Of a DNA stretch of 64,000 nucleotides, positions 36,798 to 48,810 are shown in pieces (the stretch's first letter is position 1; each line of letters opens with the position of its first letter). The notes below the pieces were generated by a model, which saw only the letters and a program-made list of their open reading frames with translations, was not told where the DNA came from and made no database searches. The stretch is from Rotaria socialis (taxonomy: Eukaryota; Rotifera; Eurotatoria; Philodinida; Philodinidae): assembly GCA_905331475.1 (NCBI GenBank), contig CAJNYU010000011.1, positions 304,183 to 368,182 of the forward strand. Direction: 5' to 3'. The position numbers and the translations under genes were made by a program.

Positions 36798-37467
36798 TGT
36801 TGTTTTAGATTATAGATAATGAGAAAAAATTGAACAGAACACATTCCTTTTATATAGATCCGTGACCGTTACACTTCAATTAAGAACTAACGGCGAACAA
36901 AGTAACCGTTACGCATTCAAATAGAACAGAACCGTTAGAAAGATATCAGTTTGCTGTTTAAATACAGAAGTCAAGTAAAAAATGATCTCGTTGTTCTTTT
37001 TGTTCATGGTAACCGTTCATGGTAAATTGAATGAGTAACCTGATTAAAAATAATAGAAATTGAAGTTTGAAAAAGAAAACAGAACACTTTCTGAATCAAA
37101 TGGGAATCATTGAATATTATTAATTTCTAAGGTCAGATAACGAAATAACATGAGAAAAGCATTTTAATAATTGAAGATCGATAAATCAATATTCAATACC
37201 AATAATTGATTTCATAATAAAAATTTGCTGCGTACAAAACAAAAGCATGGTAAAAAATGATATTAAGTTCAAGTATACATTTTTTTAACCATTTGTTCTT
37301 GAAATTCATCGGTCTCCCCCTCTCTCTCTCTCTCTCTTTGCTGCTAAAAAAATAAAATTTCAACGAAAAGATTCTATTTCAAGATAAATACTTTATGCTC
37401 ACTTTTCATTAAATAAGAATGAAGTCGAATTTCTGATCATTTCAAGAATTAATCAAGAAGAATCATC
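36798..37467. other. Intergenic region with (TC)n tract
   Basis: Separates two divergent genes. A (CT)n run of about 24 bp lies at 37315-37338. Nothing else was recognised. Confidence 0.6.
37315..37338. repeat. (CT)n microsatellite
   Basis: An uninterrupted CT dinucleotide run about 130 bp before the start of the Cys-rich membrane protein gene. It could act as a pyrimidine-rich promoter element. Confidence 0.85.
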
Positions 37468-38146
37468 ATGGCTGCTCCCGCGACTTATACAACACGACAA
37501 GCCGTAAGATGACTAGGGAATTGTCTTGTGCTAAAAGCATTTTTCAACTTAGGCTTCAATCGGTCTTCAACCAGGTAATTTAATTGGTGAAACTCATTAT
37601 GTCACTGAAACTCAAATCACACCACCGATAAAACAACGTGTTCGAAATACAAAACTTCTCAGTGTAAGATAAAATTGTTCATTAAAACGTTTCTCAAATT
37701 GTTTTATTGCTTGACCAATAGACGAATATAAGTCGATGTCAATGCTGTTGTCCACCATGCGCATCATCATTATGTCGTTCATGTTTATGTCCTTGTTGGG
37801 CTTATTTACTCATAGGACTTCTTCTTACGTTGCTTCTTGCAGCGCTAGCGGTCGAACTTGGTTTTCTTGCTCGTATGCTTTTTCTTTCAATTAATCAGTT
37901 TTCTTTCAAATCTCAAGTTTATTTATTGTAGGAGAAAGAACCGTTTATCAAACAGTTCCTTGCACAGAATATGTGAATATAACTAGTATTCTCGATGCGA
38001 ATGGCACTGTAGCGAATACGTCCACAGCAACAGGTCCACCATGCCCAACCGTTAGCACTATTAGTGGAACTGAAAGATTGGTTTGGTCATATGTTCCATA
38101 TGCATTTTTCATGATCAATATCTTCGTTTATCTGAAGAAATTTTAA
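37468..38146 (+). CDS. Cys-rich two-pass membrane protein, 170 aa, 4 exons
   Basis: Exons are 37468-37503, 37553-37663, 37722-37872 and 37932-38146. I do not recognise the family. Order: a ~50-residue polar N-terminus, then a dense Cys block (CQCCCPPCASSLCRSCLCPC) directly before a Leu-rich membrane segment (AYLLIGLLLTLLLAALAVEL). A ~60-residue Thr/Asn-rich loop with two Cys and N-glycosylation sequons (NITS, NTST) follows. A second hydrophobic segment (LVWSYVPYAFFMINIFVYL) and a KKF end close the protein. Juxtamembrane Cys clusters are commonly palmitoylated. The KK near the C-terminus recalls ER-retrieval signals but is not a strict KKxx. Confidence 0.75.
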
Positions 38147-38477
38147 GCCTATTTATCTAATTGACTCTTCTATAGACATTTATTAAATTTGTTCTAATTT
38201 TCTTTTGCGATGAAATAAAATAAGGTTTTAAAATATATGAATTACTGACCAAGAGAGGGCGCTAGTATAAAGGCAACGTATGATGGAATTTGAAAGATTT
38301 ATAAGAAACGTCAGATTTTATTTCAGATATATTCCAAAGCAAAGAAATACTAAATCTTCTCATTAGATAAAACGTTGAAGTTTTGTTCGTTGCTAAGTAA
38401 CGAAAAACAAAATTTTTCTATGTATGACATCTTGTATTTGTTAACATATTTGTCGATTCTATAACATTAATTTTAAT

Positions 38478-39094
38478 ATGATCCAAGCACGATCCGTTCG
38501 TCGTCCCTACAGCAATCATACATTAATTAATAATTGGCTAGAAGAACGAGCTGATGTAAAAAACGAACGAATACAAAAACCTCTTCCTTCTCAGGTTGAT
38601 TCTCGTTATCTCATTCATTCTTGTACATTTTAACATTGATTTGTTTAAAGAATGATCATCATTTTGGTACAACATATGAATGTGCTTATGGTACTATTCG
38701 AGGGGATCCACCACGACCTGAAGTGCGTAACCTTGAACGTGAGTCTTTTTATTGAAGATAAATTGACTATTGAAATGAAAATTTCCTCTTAGTTCCTCGT
38801 GCTTATGCATTCCCGGGTCATCAACCGGAATTCGATTTTCCTCAAATGAAAACATCAGTTAATACTTATTTAACTGAATATCGTTCTGGCTATTGCCGCA
38901 ATTGTCAGCGTGCATTGGCACCTGATGATCCAGCATGGCCAACAACAACAAAAGTTTGTTTACATTGTAAAGATCGTACATATACAGTTGATCCAAAACC
39001 TGAACCATATACACTCACTGTCGACTATCGTCAAGATCCAGCAGTTAAAAATCGTTGTATCGCTTGTATGGAAATAAATCCCGGAGCTAAATAG
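38478..39094 (+). CDS. Cys-x2-Cys protein, possibly cilia-associated, 168 aa, 3 exons
   Basis: Exons are 38478-38594, 38651-38738 and 38793-39094. There is no sure family match. The N-terminal part has HTLINNWLEERADVKNE followed by HFGTTYECAYG. This is the kind of short motif seen in small axonemal microtubule-associated proteins (a weak resemblance only). The C-terminal half has three Cys-x2-Cys pairs (YCRNCQ, VCLHCK, RCIACM), suggesting metal binding. Its stop is 124 bp upstream of the DRC2 start on the same strand, with a TTTTATAG acceptor in between. An operon-like link to a ciliary gene is plausible (inference). Confidence 0.7.
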
Positions 39095-39218
39095 ATTAGA
39101 AGAACAGCTTTGCAAAATTTTATTTTATTTTATTTTATTTTATTTCTAAATAAATCAATTCTTTATATTTATTATTTTAACCATTTTATTTTATAGATAA
39201 GGAAAAAAGAAAAACAAA

Positions 39219-41348
39219 ATGGAAACATCAGAACAAGATCTTCTTGCTACGCAAAAGGCCCTCGAAGAAGAGGTGCAAAATAAAGTCAAAGAAGCTGTTA
39301 TGGATAATTTTCTACGAGTAGGTTTATCTAATCAAATAATATAAATTCTTTCCAAACATAAATTTTTTAAAGGAAAAATTAACACGTGAAGAAAAATTTA
39401 CGCAAAATAATACATTTAAATTAAATACGCAATGGCTGATGGTAATGAGAGCAGCAAAATCAAAAGAATTAAAAAAAGAAATTGAAATTTTATCACAAAC
39501 ATTCGGACGTATTATTGATCGAAAAGATACCGTCATTAAAGCATCATCGAAAGATATTGAAGAAGCGGAAGAACAATATAATATGTCATTACGAAGTTTT
39601 TTTGAAGCTATTGAAAAAATGATTAGTAAGTGAAAATTTCATGGAAATGCTTTTTTCCCTTCAATTTCATACATAGCAATGCACACATCAACCATTGAAA
39701 AACTACTTGAACAATATGAAAAAGATGTTGAACAGATAAAATATGAATTTCGTGAAGAACGTGCGAGAATTATTCGTGATCATGATATCTCAAAAACTGA
39801 ATTGCAGGATATTATCTATAATATGGAAAAAACGTTTTTTGATGCAGAAAAATTAGCTGAACGAAATTTCGAAGAGAATATGGAAGAACTACGTAATAAA
39901 GTTTGTAGATTTTAGTCAAAATAACGCTCCTCTGACTATCATCGGCTATTTTTGTTTTCTTCTTTTCAAGTATCGAGAAGATCTACAACAATATCAATTG
40001 AATGTTGAAAGTCGTTCAACGTCATTACAAAATGAAATGACAAGCATAACAAATAATTATAAAGAACGAACCAGAGAAAGTAAAGCACAATATCAAGAAT
40101 ATAAAATGAAAGATGAAAAAAATTCTAAAGAAATTCGTGATGCAACAATTTATATTAACAAGATAACTGTAAGTACTGAACAGAAAATATGATCTTACAA
40201 AAAACTAACGATTGAAATATTCTAGGAAAAAATTAATGGCGTTAAATCTCAAATCGCAGCTCTCGAAGCCAATCATCAAGCAAGAATGAATAAAGTTGCA
40301 CAGGTAAATTTAATTAAAAATGTAATTTTGTAGGCAACAAGTAATGAGAATTTTAAATTCATAGTTAAAATAAAGATATCGAAGTATGACTCTTTAAAAC
40401 AGTAGTGCGAGAAACATTCAAGAGAAATTTATCTAACTCTTATTTGTCAGGAATTCTCTGTTAGTAACACTGAGGAAATTACTCTTTATCATGAATCTGA
40501 AAGCTTGACTTTTTGAACATTATTTCCTACGCAGCTACTCTTGAAGATAAATATAGTAGACTACATACCAGAGAAGTTTTAATTTTTTAAATTTATTAGC
40601 GCTTCTTTTTTTCTTTTCCTAGGAAAAAGAAAGCATGAAACAGTATTTACTTCAATTAAAGTCTCAATTATTGGACATGCAAGATGAGTTACGTCGACGT
40701 TTAATTAAACTTGCTACAGCATGCGATACAGTTGAAAAAAAACTTGAAAAACATGTTAAAACAGCTGAAATTATTTTAATATTCTCTGAAATGTGTCGAA
40801 AATTAGAAGCTGAAGAAGAAAAAATTCTACCATTCTATTCATCAACATTGTCTGATGAAGAACGTGCTGAAGTTGAAACAGCATTTTATGAACCGCCATT
40901 TGAAGAACTAGCAAAAGTAGGATTTTATTTTCTTCATCAACTTATGGATTATTTTGTGTGTGTGTGTTTTTTTATTATCTAAGGATATGTATACATTTGA
41001 TTCGCTTGAAATGTTTTGGAAACGATTTAGTAAAGTATCATTAGATAAATTAACTTTAGAAAAGGAACGAAGTATTTTACAATCAGAAAATATGCAATTA
41101 AAAATGTTATTAAAACAATATCTTGATGGTATTTCAGTTAATGATGAAATAATGAGTCAAACAAATCCATTAATGATTTTATCATCGAGACGTGTACTGG
41201 AGTACGTATGATTAATTTTTATTAATGACATAAAAATAAATATATTTCTTTTGCTTTAAACAGAAGTCAGTCTGCGGGAAAACAGTTATCAAATGCTCGA
41301 CCAGTTAAAGTTATTATCGAAGCTCAACATGTGAAAAGTGCCTTTTGA
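39219..41348 (+). CDS. DRC2: Dynein regulatory complex subunit 2 (CCDC65), 482 aa, 8 exons
   Basis: Exons are 39219-39317, 39373-39625, 39677-39900, 39971-40168, 40226-40303, 40623-40916, 40984-41201 and 41264-41348. DRC2 forms a coiled-coil heterodimer with DRC1 at the base of the nexin-dynein regulatory complex in motile cilia. The protein is almost entirely coiled coil. Diagnostic matches to human CCDC65 are EIEILSQTFGRIIDRKDTVI, EEAEEQYNMSLRS, CRKLEAEEEKILPFYSS, FWKRFSKVSLDKL, MLKQYLDGISVNDEIMSQTN and the C-terminal IIEAQHV. The length (482 aa) is nearly the human length (484). Intron 5 (319 bp) is the only long one. The ATG lies 22 nt after a TTTTATAG acceptor. Confidence 0.96.
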
Positions 41349-41909
41349 TATATTTGTATACGTCTCTTTTTCCGTATATACATTTTGTGTTGTATGTCTT
41401 TTTGAAAAGTCTTCTTATTTTCTAATATAAACATCATCCTACTGATAAATATAATATTTAATTTTGTTATTATTTGTTTTTGAATGAAAATCTCGAATCA
41501 ATGGTGCGCTCTAATCTATACTAATAATACAACAAATGAATGTATTTCATACATAAACTGATTGAGTGCTACAGCGAAAATTTTAACGAGACAACACATA
41601 GTATCAATATTTTTCCATGAAATAAAAACAGCTAAAATTCTGACAAATATTTTATTAAGCATCGATATGAACAACGATATGAAATGTGTATTGATGCTTC
41701 CTACATAAAATTAGGCATCATGAATTTTGTTAACTCTGTTTTTCAATAATGAATATAATCTTTATTGTTATGAATGGAACTTAACTATTGATAACATTTG
41801 AGTTTTCGTGTATCTTCAGTCACTTATTGTGTTGCTGTACTCTAAAAAAAAGAATAGGAATCAGTTATGAAATAGTACATTTATTAGTGATGTTACTTTT
41901 AATTTTGTT
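41349..41909. other. Intergenic region after DRC2
   Basis: 3' flank of convergent genes; AT-rich. No further structure was recognised. Confidence 0.5.
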
Positions 41910-42509
41910 TCATGGACGTCCCTGGATAGACTTCAAGAGCTTTTTGAAATTGCTCGAGTGTACAATTTTTTTTTCTTCTTGCTCAGCATAAAAACTATCA
42001 AGATCATGAAATATTTCATCCATAATGGAATGTATGGTTTCGTTGTTCACAACTTTTTTTGAGAGCAAATTTTCTTCTATATCTAGCATGACATCGGTAA
42101 TGGAAAAGATTCAAGTGCAATTTCATGTATATATTCAATAAGTCTTATTTTATACGGTATCATTGGGCATGGGTTGTAAAATTAGTATTTCTACATTCAA
42201 ATTCTCGTTTGACATGTGCGATAAGCAGCTATGGGTATTTTCGAGAATTTCGATTCCAATTGGCAATGAACATGTCGGTTGAAAAAAGAAAATTTTAAAA
42301 GTATGTCGGGTTCTGCTCTGTGGAAGATTTATACGGCAGTGCTTTCAATATGCCATTGAACTATTTCACAGGATCGAAAATGATGTTCGAATTTATCAAA
42401 TCACTTTTATTGCCTTTCATTAATAGTATATGTATGTATAGTAATATAAGAAGTGTAACATTACTTCGTTTTCAAGTCGATTCTGGACACTAGCGTAAGT
42501 CGCAAACAT
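41910..42509 (-). pseudogene. Possible decayed host gene downstream of ERICH3-like gene
   Basis: The minus strand shows coding-like blocks separated by intron-like junctions. They are MFATYASVQNRLENE from 42509 ending at a GTAATG donor, FNGILKALPYKSSTEQNPTY, SLPIGIEILENTHSCL running into LNVEILILQPMPNDT and a GTATAA donor, then a 59-codon ORF 42089-41910 with IMDEIFHDLDSFYAEQ. The blocks do not join in one frame, and an A-run near 41970 may hide a further shift. It starts 100 bp after the ERICH3-like stop on the same strand. The family is not recognised. Sequencing error or an odd intron structure cannot be excluded. Confidence 0.35.
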
Positions 42510-42608
42510 ATTTTTCTTCGTGAATATACAGAACGAATACAGTTAAAGTGCTCTTTTAATATATTATTTTTTCCAATAAAAATTACACTCAAAATAATTA
42601 TTATCGTC

Positions 42609-45159
42609 TTAGCTAGGAAACATACGTTGTTGTACATGCGTTACAGACGTTTGAGAAAGAGTGTCCGCATCGATTGTACTCGCACTAAGAGGTGAATTGT
42701 GTGGATCCCAATGAATATAGTCTGTTTCGTTAACCCATGCTTGCATAATTTCTTTTCCTTGTGATGGCGTAGCTGATGTGTTCTCTTCTATATAGATAAA
42801 TATTTTTATTGATAAGCCAATTTGTTTCCCAAAAAATACTTACTGGGTATAAGTTGCGTCTTTTTTCTGGTTGAATTTCCTTTGATAATCGATATATTGC
42901 TGGGTTTTTTTGCCATTCTTGGTTTTGGTAATGGTGACTTTCTTTCTTGAAGAAGTGTATACGCTAGAAGACCAAAGTCCACTGATGCTGCTTTTTCTGT
43001 AAAAATATGTTTAGAGCAAGCATTTTTCATGCGAACGATTTTTACCTCTAGTTATTTGTTGGTGAGAAGAAACTTTGGAAAATTGTTGCTTATTCGTTTG
43101 TTCATCTGTTGCCTATTTTAATCAGAAAAATAAAAAATTACATTTACTGATGTTGCTTAACCTTTTTATCCTTGTCATCTGTAACAAAAGATCAAATATT
43201 TATAAAATTGAGGCGTTTAAATGAGTGCTTACCATTCTCATTAGTACTGTTAATAGTATCACGGTGTTTTCTATATTTTGTTGCCTATAAAAAAAACACG
43301 ATAGATCGTTAACATTCAAGAAAAACGTGATAGTTCACTTTTTTATTCCCATTATGTTCTTTAAAGTTTAAATTTGATTTTTCAGCTAAATCAAGTTTTG
43401 GATTTTCGACTAGAAAAATATGAGAATAGATCGTTTTTTCTTCTATCTGGATGAATGTGTTGATTTTACTTATGGGCTCAGATGTTGATATTAACAAAGA
43501 TTGAAGTACAATTGGAGAATGCTCCTTTGGTATCTTAAATTAAATGGAAAAAAAGTTGATGTGTACAATGAAAAAGCCTTATTGTAGACAAATATTCTTT
43601 TTTTGAAAATTATTGTAGATAAATTGTAAATATAAACGATTACCGAAATAGGTCACTTAACTTGAATCGTATATTTATGTGTTTATTTGATTAGTTCTTT
43701 GAATTTCGCATAATAGAGATTATACTTACAGTAGTCGATGGTGCACCATCAGCAGTTGGTGTTATTTCTCTTTGAATATATTTTCTTCGACAACTAGTAA
43801 AATTTATCATGTTTTTATAAGGTAATTTTGTCTTTTCTAACAAGTATTCAACTTACTTCTCACAGGGACTAGCTTTTCGAACTCGTTCAACAAAAAATTT
43901 ACTATGTTCATTGATGTGTTGATTTCTTCTACCATATTTAAATTCACAACAATCATTCACCAAACTGTCAATAAATCCTTTAGCATAGAAAGCCAATGAA
44001 AGTGGAGATGTTGGTCGACGTTGTGATTTAAATGAAAAGGATTCTATAGACAAAACGAAACAATGTCTAATAATTGGTGTAATTGATATAGTTACCGCCT
44101 TCGTTTAAAAGTCCTCTGAAAACAACTACATTTTCGCCAGTGCTGTGCTGTTGCATGACAACAATTTCATCACGGTTAATTTGTTTAGTTTTGTTAGTCG
44201 TCTTTAATCCATAAGACATATTTAAATTGCACGTTTGACGTTCCAAAGAAAGTACATATGATTTATCCAACTGAAGAAAAGCGGCCTTGAATAAAAATCG
44301 AATAATATCAGCGACTTACTGATTCAATACGATTTTGTTGATCAGAAGATTCTTCTGTATCGTTCTCTGTTTTTAATATTCTTTTGTGAGCAGAAGTCAC
44401 TCGTGTACGTTGTTTAACCTCATTTTCTGCTTTCTGAAATAAGTCTATTAGAGTGTGATAATGAATCATATTTGATTCTCACCGAAAGATAGCCAGGAGC
44501 ACTTTTTTCACGGGATTTTTTACGTCCATATGATTGCTTTCGATAGTGTTTATTAATAGCCTTTATGAACGAAAAGAAAAGCACGATCTTCATGATATTG
44601 CAGATTTCATTGAGCTCACGTCAAAATTACTATTTACAGCACGTCGTGTAGCAATTTCAAACTGATGGCGACGACCTCGTCGATTATTTTGATCAATTTT
44701 TAATGTTCTAAAATCTATATTAATAAGCACTAGAAATGAATCATTAAAATAACAAACTGTAGAAGAATATCTTTCGCTATTGCTTCATGATCTTGTTGTT
44801 GACATTTTCGTTGTGCTAGACTACGAATATAGGCATTGGATGCAACTATTTGTCCACGATGATTTATCTAAATATTGAAGCAAAAACATTTGATAGATAT
44901 TTGGAAAAGAAATGTATGAAGATAATTTTTGAAGTTCTGCAAGAAAAAAATGAACTAAAAATTTTATCAGGTTATTTTATATACCAAACCAGCAAGTTGC
45001 AATTGTTGTTGTGCATACGGAGATGTAATTAATGTTTGAAGGCGAAGATCAATCTTGTTTGCATATGATCTATAAAAATTGAACAGGACATTTTTTGAAA
45101 ATAATTGAATTCTAAACATATCTATATAATATTTACCTTGTTTCGATGCGATCGACCAT
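42609..45159 (-). CDS. ERICH3: ERICH3-like protein with DUF4590 region, 522 aa, 15 exons
   Basis: Minus-strand exons are 45159-45137, 45069-44985, 44867-44758, 44707-44638, 44560-44483, 44433-44320, 44270-44096, 44043-43857, 43793-43730, 43533-43339, 43284-43233, 43178-43162, 43112-43046, 42996-42844 and 42787-42609. ERICH3 is a cilium-linked protein of poorly known mechanism. The N-terminus matches it: LQLAGLINHRGQIVASNAYI (human LLRSGLITRSGRILSEKEYK). Residues 161-302 match DUF4590: GENVVVFRGLLNEGESFSF, RPTSPLSLAFYAKGF, NDCCEFKYGRR and FFVERVRKASPCENC (human FVCVERSSPCYKC). The remainder is polar and low in similarity. It lacks the very long Glu-rich tail of vertebrate ERICH3 (about 1500 aa). 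One exon is only 17 nt long. Confidence 0.88.
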
Positions 45160-48051
45160 TGCGTATTTTATTGTATTTTGTTACAGTGTTTTTTTTTCTT
45201 CTTATTCGTGTTCCTGTTGATAAGGCATATGAAATGAAAAAATCAAAATTTATTGACTCAACTTCGTAGAAAAGTGAACAGTACAAGAATTAAATGTTTC
45301 TTGGCATGTTTTTTTCATAGCTTTTGTCAGAATAGCAAAAGATAACAACAGTTACGTATGTCTTAGTAAAAAATTAGCTGTTTCAACGAGTTTTAGTAAA
45401 ATAATTTTTTGATTCTGATTTACATGTTCGTCATTCGAGGAGCAAGTAACAGAATACTAAAAAAAATGTGAGCTACCAGTGAAGCATTAGTTATTGAATC
45501 AAGAGCAAGCGAAAGAAAAAAAATACTCTATTTGATTGTTTTATTTAAAATAAAAGTAAATAAAAGAAGCTTACAAACATTCACTTCGATACCCTTTTTG
45601 TATGAAGGAAAACTGCTCGTTCTTTATTTTCCATCGTATTTTCAATCTTTCTAATCACGTTCAATTTTTTTTCACTTCAAGAATGAAGTTTAATTACTGT
45701 CTGTATTCAATGAATGATTACAAGGAAATGAATCATTGAAATTTATTTGATTTCAGTACTCAATGAGATATGAAAATCATTCAAATCAAGTCGAACATTT
45801 TTCTTCTATTATATATTTTGGTAGGTTAAATATTAGCATACAAATGTAAATGTTTGTTTAGATGAAAAATACTGTTATTCGGATGTTCCCATGGGATCCT
45901 ACCGGCTTAATCCGATGATAATACATAAGCTAAATAAAATTTTTAGAGTACCTTAAATTATTCAACCAACTATAGATTCAGAGTTCTTGTGAAAAACTGC
46001 ATCACATTCTAAGGGAAATGAAGCCTTATTTTTTATGGTTCATGGGTTCTCCATGTTGTGTTCTAGAGACGAGAGTTATAGAAAAAAGCTGATAGAACCA
46101 TTAACATAAGCTAGAATATTTCTTTTATTAGTTCAATAGAGCAGACCTTCGCAAGATGCGCTAGTCAATCGTTACCATAACTCTCGATTTCTTTGGAAAT
46201 AATGCTTACAAACATATGGGTATGAATTTTTCTTCATATCCAGTCAATAGATATTCCACTTGTGACGCTGCAATGCGTAGCAATAGTTTAGATTTCTCTG
46301 ATGAGCCTTACTAAAAGCTCACGAGATTGACTCTGATTGGATAAAAATAAACATGAATACTTACACGAAAACAAAACTGATTTGCTTCTGAAATATTTTT
46401 AATTAGAAGATAAATCTATATTGTTGCTATTCTGCATGTTTATTTTACTGCGCTCTCTTTAACGTAGTATCGTTTATTATCTCATAACAATCATACACGA
46501 GTATTATATCTCGTGTAAACTCTAATACAAATTTTCTTCAACGAACCCTATACTCAAGCCAAGCTCTTATATTAATGTAGCGTTACTTTTTCCTTTTCGA
46601 GAACAGTGCGCTAATTTTGATAAATAACCATGCAGACCAGAAAATACATCGTGGTGTTGATGCATCTGTATCTTTCTGAAAACAGAAAATTACACAAAAT
46701 AATTGAATAGTCTAACAGCCAAAGTGGCAGAAGCTATAAGTTCCAATAGTTGTGGATAATATACAAATATGAAAAGAATTGATCAACGATATCCAATATC
46801 TATATATATACACGTATATAGATATATAGATATTCACGAAAACGGAGTGAGCCATTGCGGAAAAATAAACTTTTCAGGGACTTTCATTCAGAAGTCACAC
46901 TTGAACAAGGACTGACTATTGCATTTTATAAAGCAAATTCCACAGTATCCCTCTAGTAAGGAGAATATTCTAACTAATTCCAATTTTCGTCTTTAGCATA
47001 TTACATAAAGAATCTCTCGATTGGAGACAAACTATTATTTTCCAAAGGTTCTGATGGCTGTTTCACGATAAACCCAAAGCTATAGTTGACTTTATGATTC
47101 GAGTGAAGAAATGCGGCATTATAATCGATATTTTTCTCAAATCTTACTTTTAATCATTGCAAAATGACTAAAAATGTACGTATAGCATTGTGGCTTTGCA
47201 TTTTCTCGAAAAAAATATTTCAATGTGGAAAATGTGTTACCAAAGGTGATCGTTCAATTCGTCGCATATATAGGAGAGGATACATTAATTGAATTAAGAT
47301 ATTTAGTGTAGAATGTTATTTAATTAATCACTCTGACAAATGTTTTTCTTCAGAGAATAATGGCTCTTTCTTGACAAATACTTTTTCTAACAATAGAGAT
47401 TTGAATCCACAAGCTTTTTAAAATTAAAATAACTAAAGTTTAAATGACAAAAACTCAACGGAATTGAATTAAATTGAATTAAATTTTTTCTACTATCAAA
47501 AATTAAAATTATATGGAAATAATGTTTTTTATTCAATAATTCGTAATGATGCAAATTAGTTATCGTTATTTGGAAAAATACGACTTAACCAGTCACACAT
47601 AAGAAAAATAAGAAAATCTGGTATTGGCGTTACACATGTGTTGACAAAAATCATAATTTTTCAACAAATCATACATGATTCCTGAAATCCAATCTTCTGT
47701 ATTCCAGAGATAATCGACAACATTTATTTCTTTAACACAATTTGTAGACGAAACCCTACGTCTATTTGTAGAAAAAGTAAAAGAAATAATTTGAAATACT
47801 TTCCATAAAGTCTAACCCAACCCTGATCAACTTTTCTTAAAATTCTTCCCAATTTAAATTGCAACAATTTTAACTTTAATTTTAAACTTTCAATTCTAAT
47901 TTTTATGATGGTTTAAAAATTTATTCCTCCATCCAATAATTCTTTTAAATTTCAATCTTCGGAGCATAAACGTGAAGCATATTTTGAAAATGTTTGGACC
48001 ACTTTATCCACTAATCGAGTATCTTTACGTATCACAGAAATCTGTCCCAGA
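45160..48051. other. Intergenic region upstream of ERICH3-like gene
   Basis: About 2.9 kb without a credible gene. A short region at 46797-46832 is built of overlapping TATATA/ATAGATAT palindromic motifs. Nothing else could be assigned. Confidence 0.5.
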
Positions 48052-48396
48052 CAGAGATGGGCAGCTCCGACTCCGGAGCGGCCGCTCATTGGAGCTAGCT
48101 CCGCTCCATGGAGCGCCCACGGAAAAATTTTTCAACCAAAACCACGGTTATTGGCGGTTTACCATTTGCGACTCTCAGCGGTTATTAAGAACCGCGAAAG
48201 TCAGACCGTTTATTAGGTTTTTCCACACCGCCCGAAACCGCGGTATCCTCAAACTGCAGTTATTAACGATTTTTGAAAAAAATGAATTCATCATATAATG
48301 GTATATTTTACCTGGCATCTATGCGGTAATCCTTGATTTTCCATGTTCGCGACATATCTTCGATCTCAATGCAGCGATTGAATACCGCGGTCAACT
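48052..48396. mobile_element. hAT-like repeat remnant abutting the assembly gap
   Basis: Starts CAGAGATGGGCAGCTCCG, a common form of hAT/MITE terminus. Palindromes follow: CTCCGGAG (48071-48078), GGAGCTAGCTCC (48091-48102) and GCTCCATGGAGC (48103-48114), the last two touching. A GCGGTT...AACCGC hairpin lies at 48178-48195. GC content is far above the flanks. The right end is lost in the N run, so the family and its limits stay uncertain. Confidence 0.55.
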
Positions 48397-48496
48397 NNNN
48401 NNNNNNNNNNNNNNNNNNNNNNNNNNNNNNNNNNNNNNNNNNNNNNNNNNNNNNNNNNNNNNNNNNNNNNNNNNNNNNNNNNNNNNNNNNNNNNNN
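48397..48496. other. Assembly gap (100 N)
   Basis: Exactly 100 N bases, the usual placeholder for a gap of unknown length. It hides the 5' part of the GPCR gene and the end of the repeat. Confidence 0.99.
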
Positions 48497-48810
48497 AACA
48501 AGATAATCAACATTCAGAAAAAATGCGTCTTCAACAATGTGATCGACAATTAAGTACGATGTTGTTTGTACAAGTGATTGTGTATATGATATTTACTATA
48601 TCTTATCCAATTAATACGCTATACAATGCAGCTGTTCTAATCATTGGCGGACCAAAATCAACTGAACGAGCAGCAATTGAAAATTTCGTATTATTTATGA
48701 CATCTTCGTTTCTTCTAAATTTTTACAGTGCAGCTTCATTCTTTGTTTTTCTAACGTCAGGTGCATTTAGAAAAGAATTACGGCAAGTCTTTTTTTGCAT
48801 CAAACCTTAA
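48497..48810 (+). CDS. Rhodopsin-family GPCR, C-terminal part
   Basis: The open frame runs out of the gap to a TAA at 48808-48810. It encodes the end of intracellular loop 3 (EKMRLQQCDRQLSTM), TM6 (LFVQVIVYMIFTISYPINTL) and an extracellular loop. TM7 (FVLFMTSSFLLNFYSAASF) and a short tail (GAFRKELRQVFFCIKP) with helix-8 character and a Cys follow. LLNFYSAASFFVF sits where NPxxY is expected, with Pro replaced by Phe; this is seen in many divergent invertebrate peptide receptors. TM1-5 are missing because of the gap. The ligand is unknown. Confidence 0.75.

Noticed and set aside
46797-46832. Overlapping TATATA/ATAGATAT palindromes as a regulatory or replication site
   Set aside because: Simple AT-rich sequence produces such palindromes readily; no second feature supports a function.
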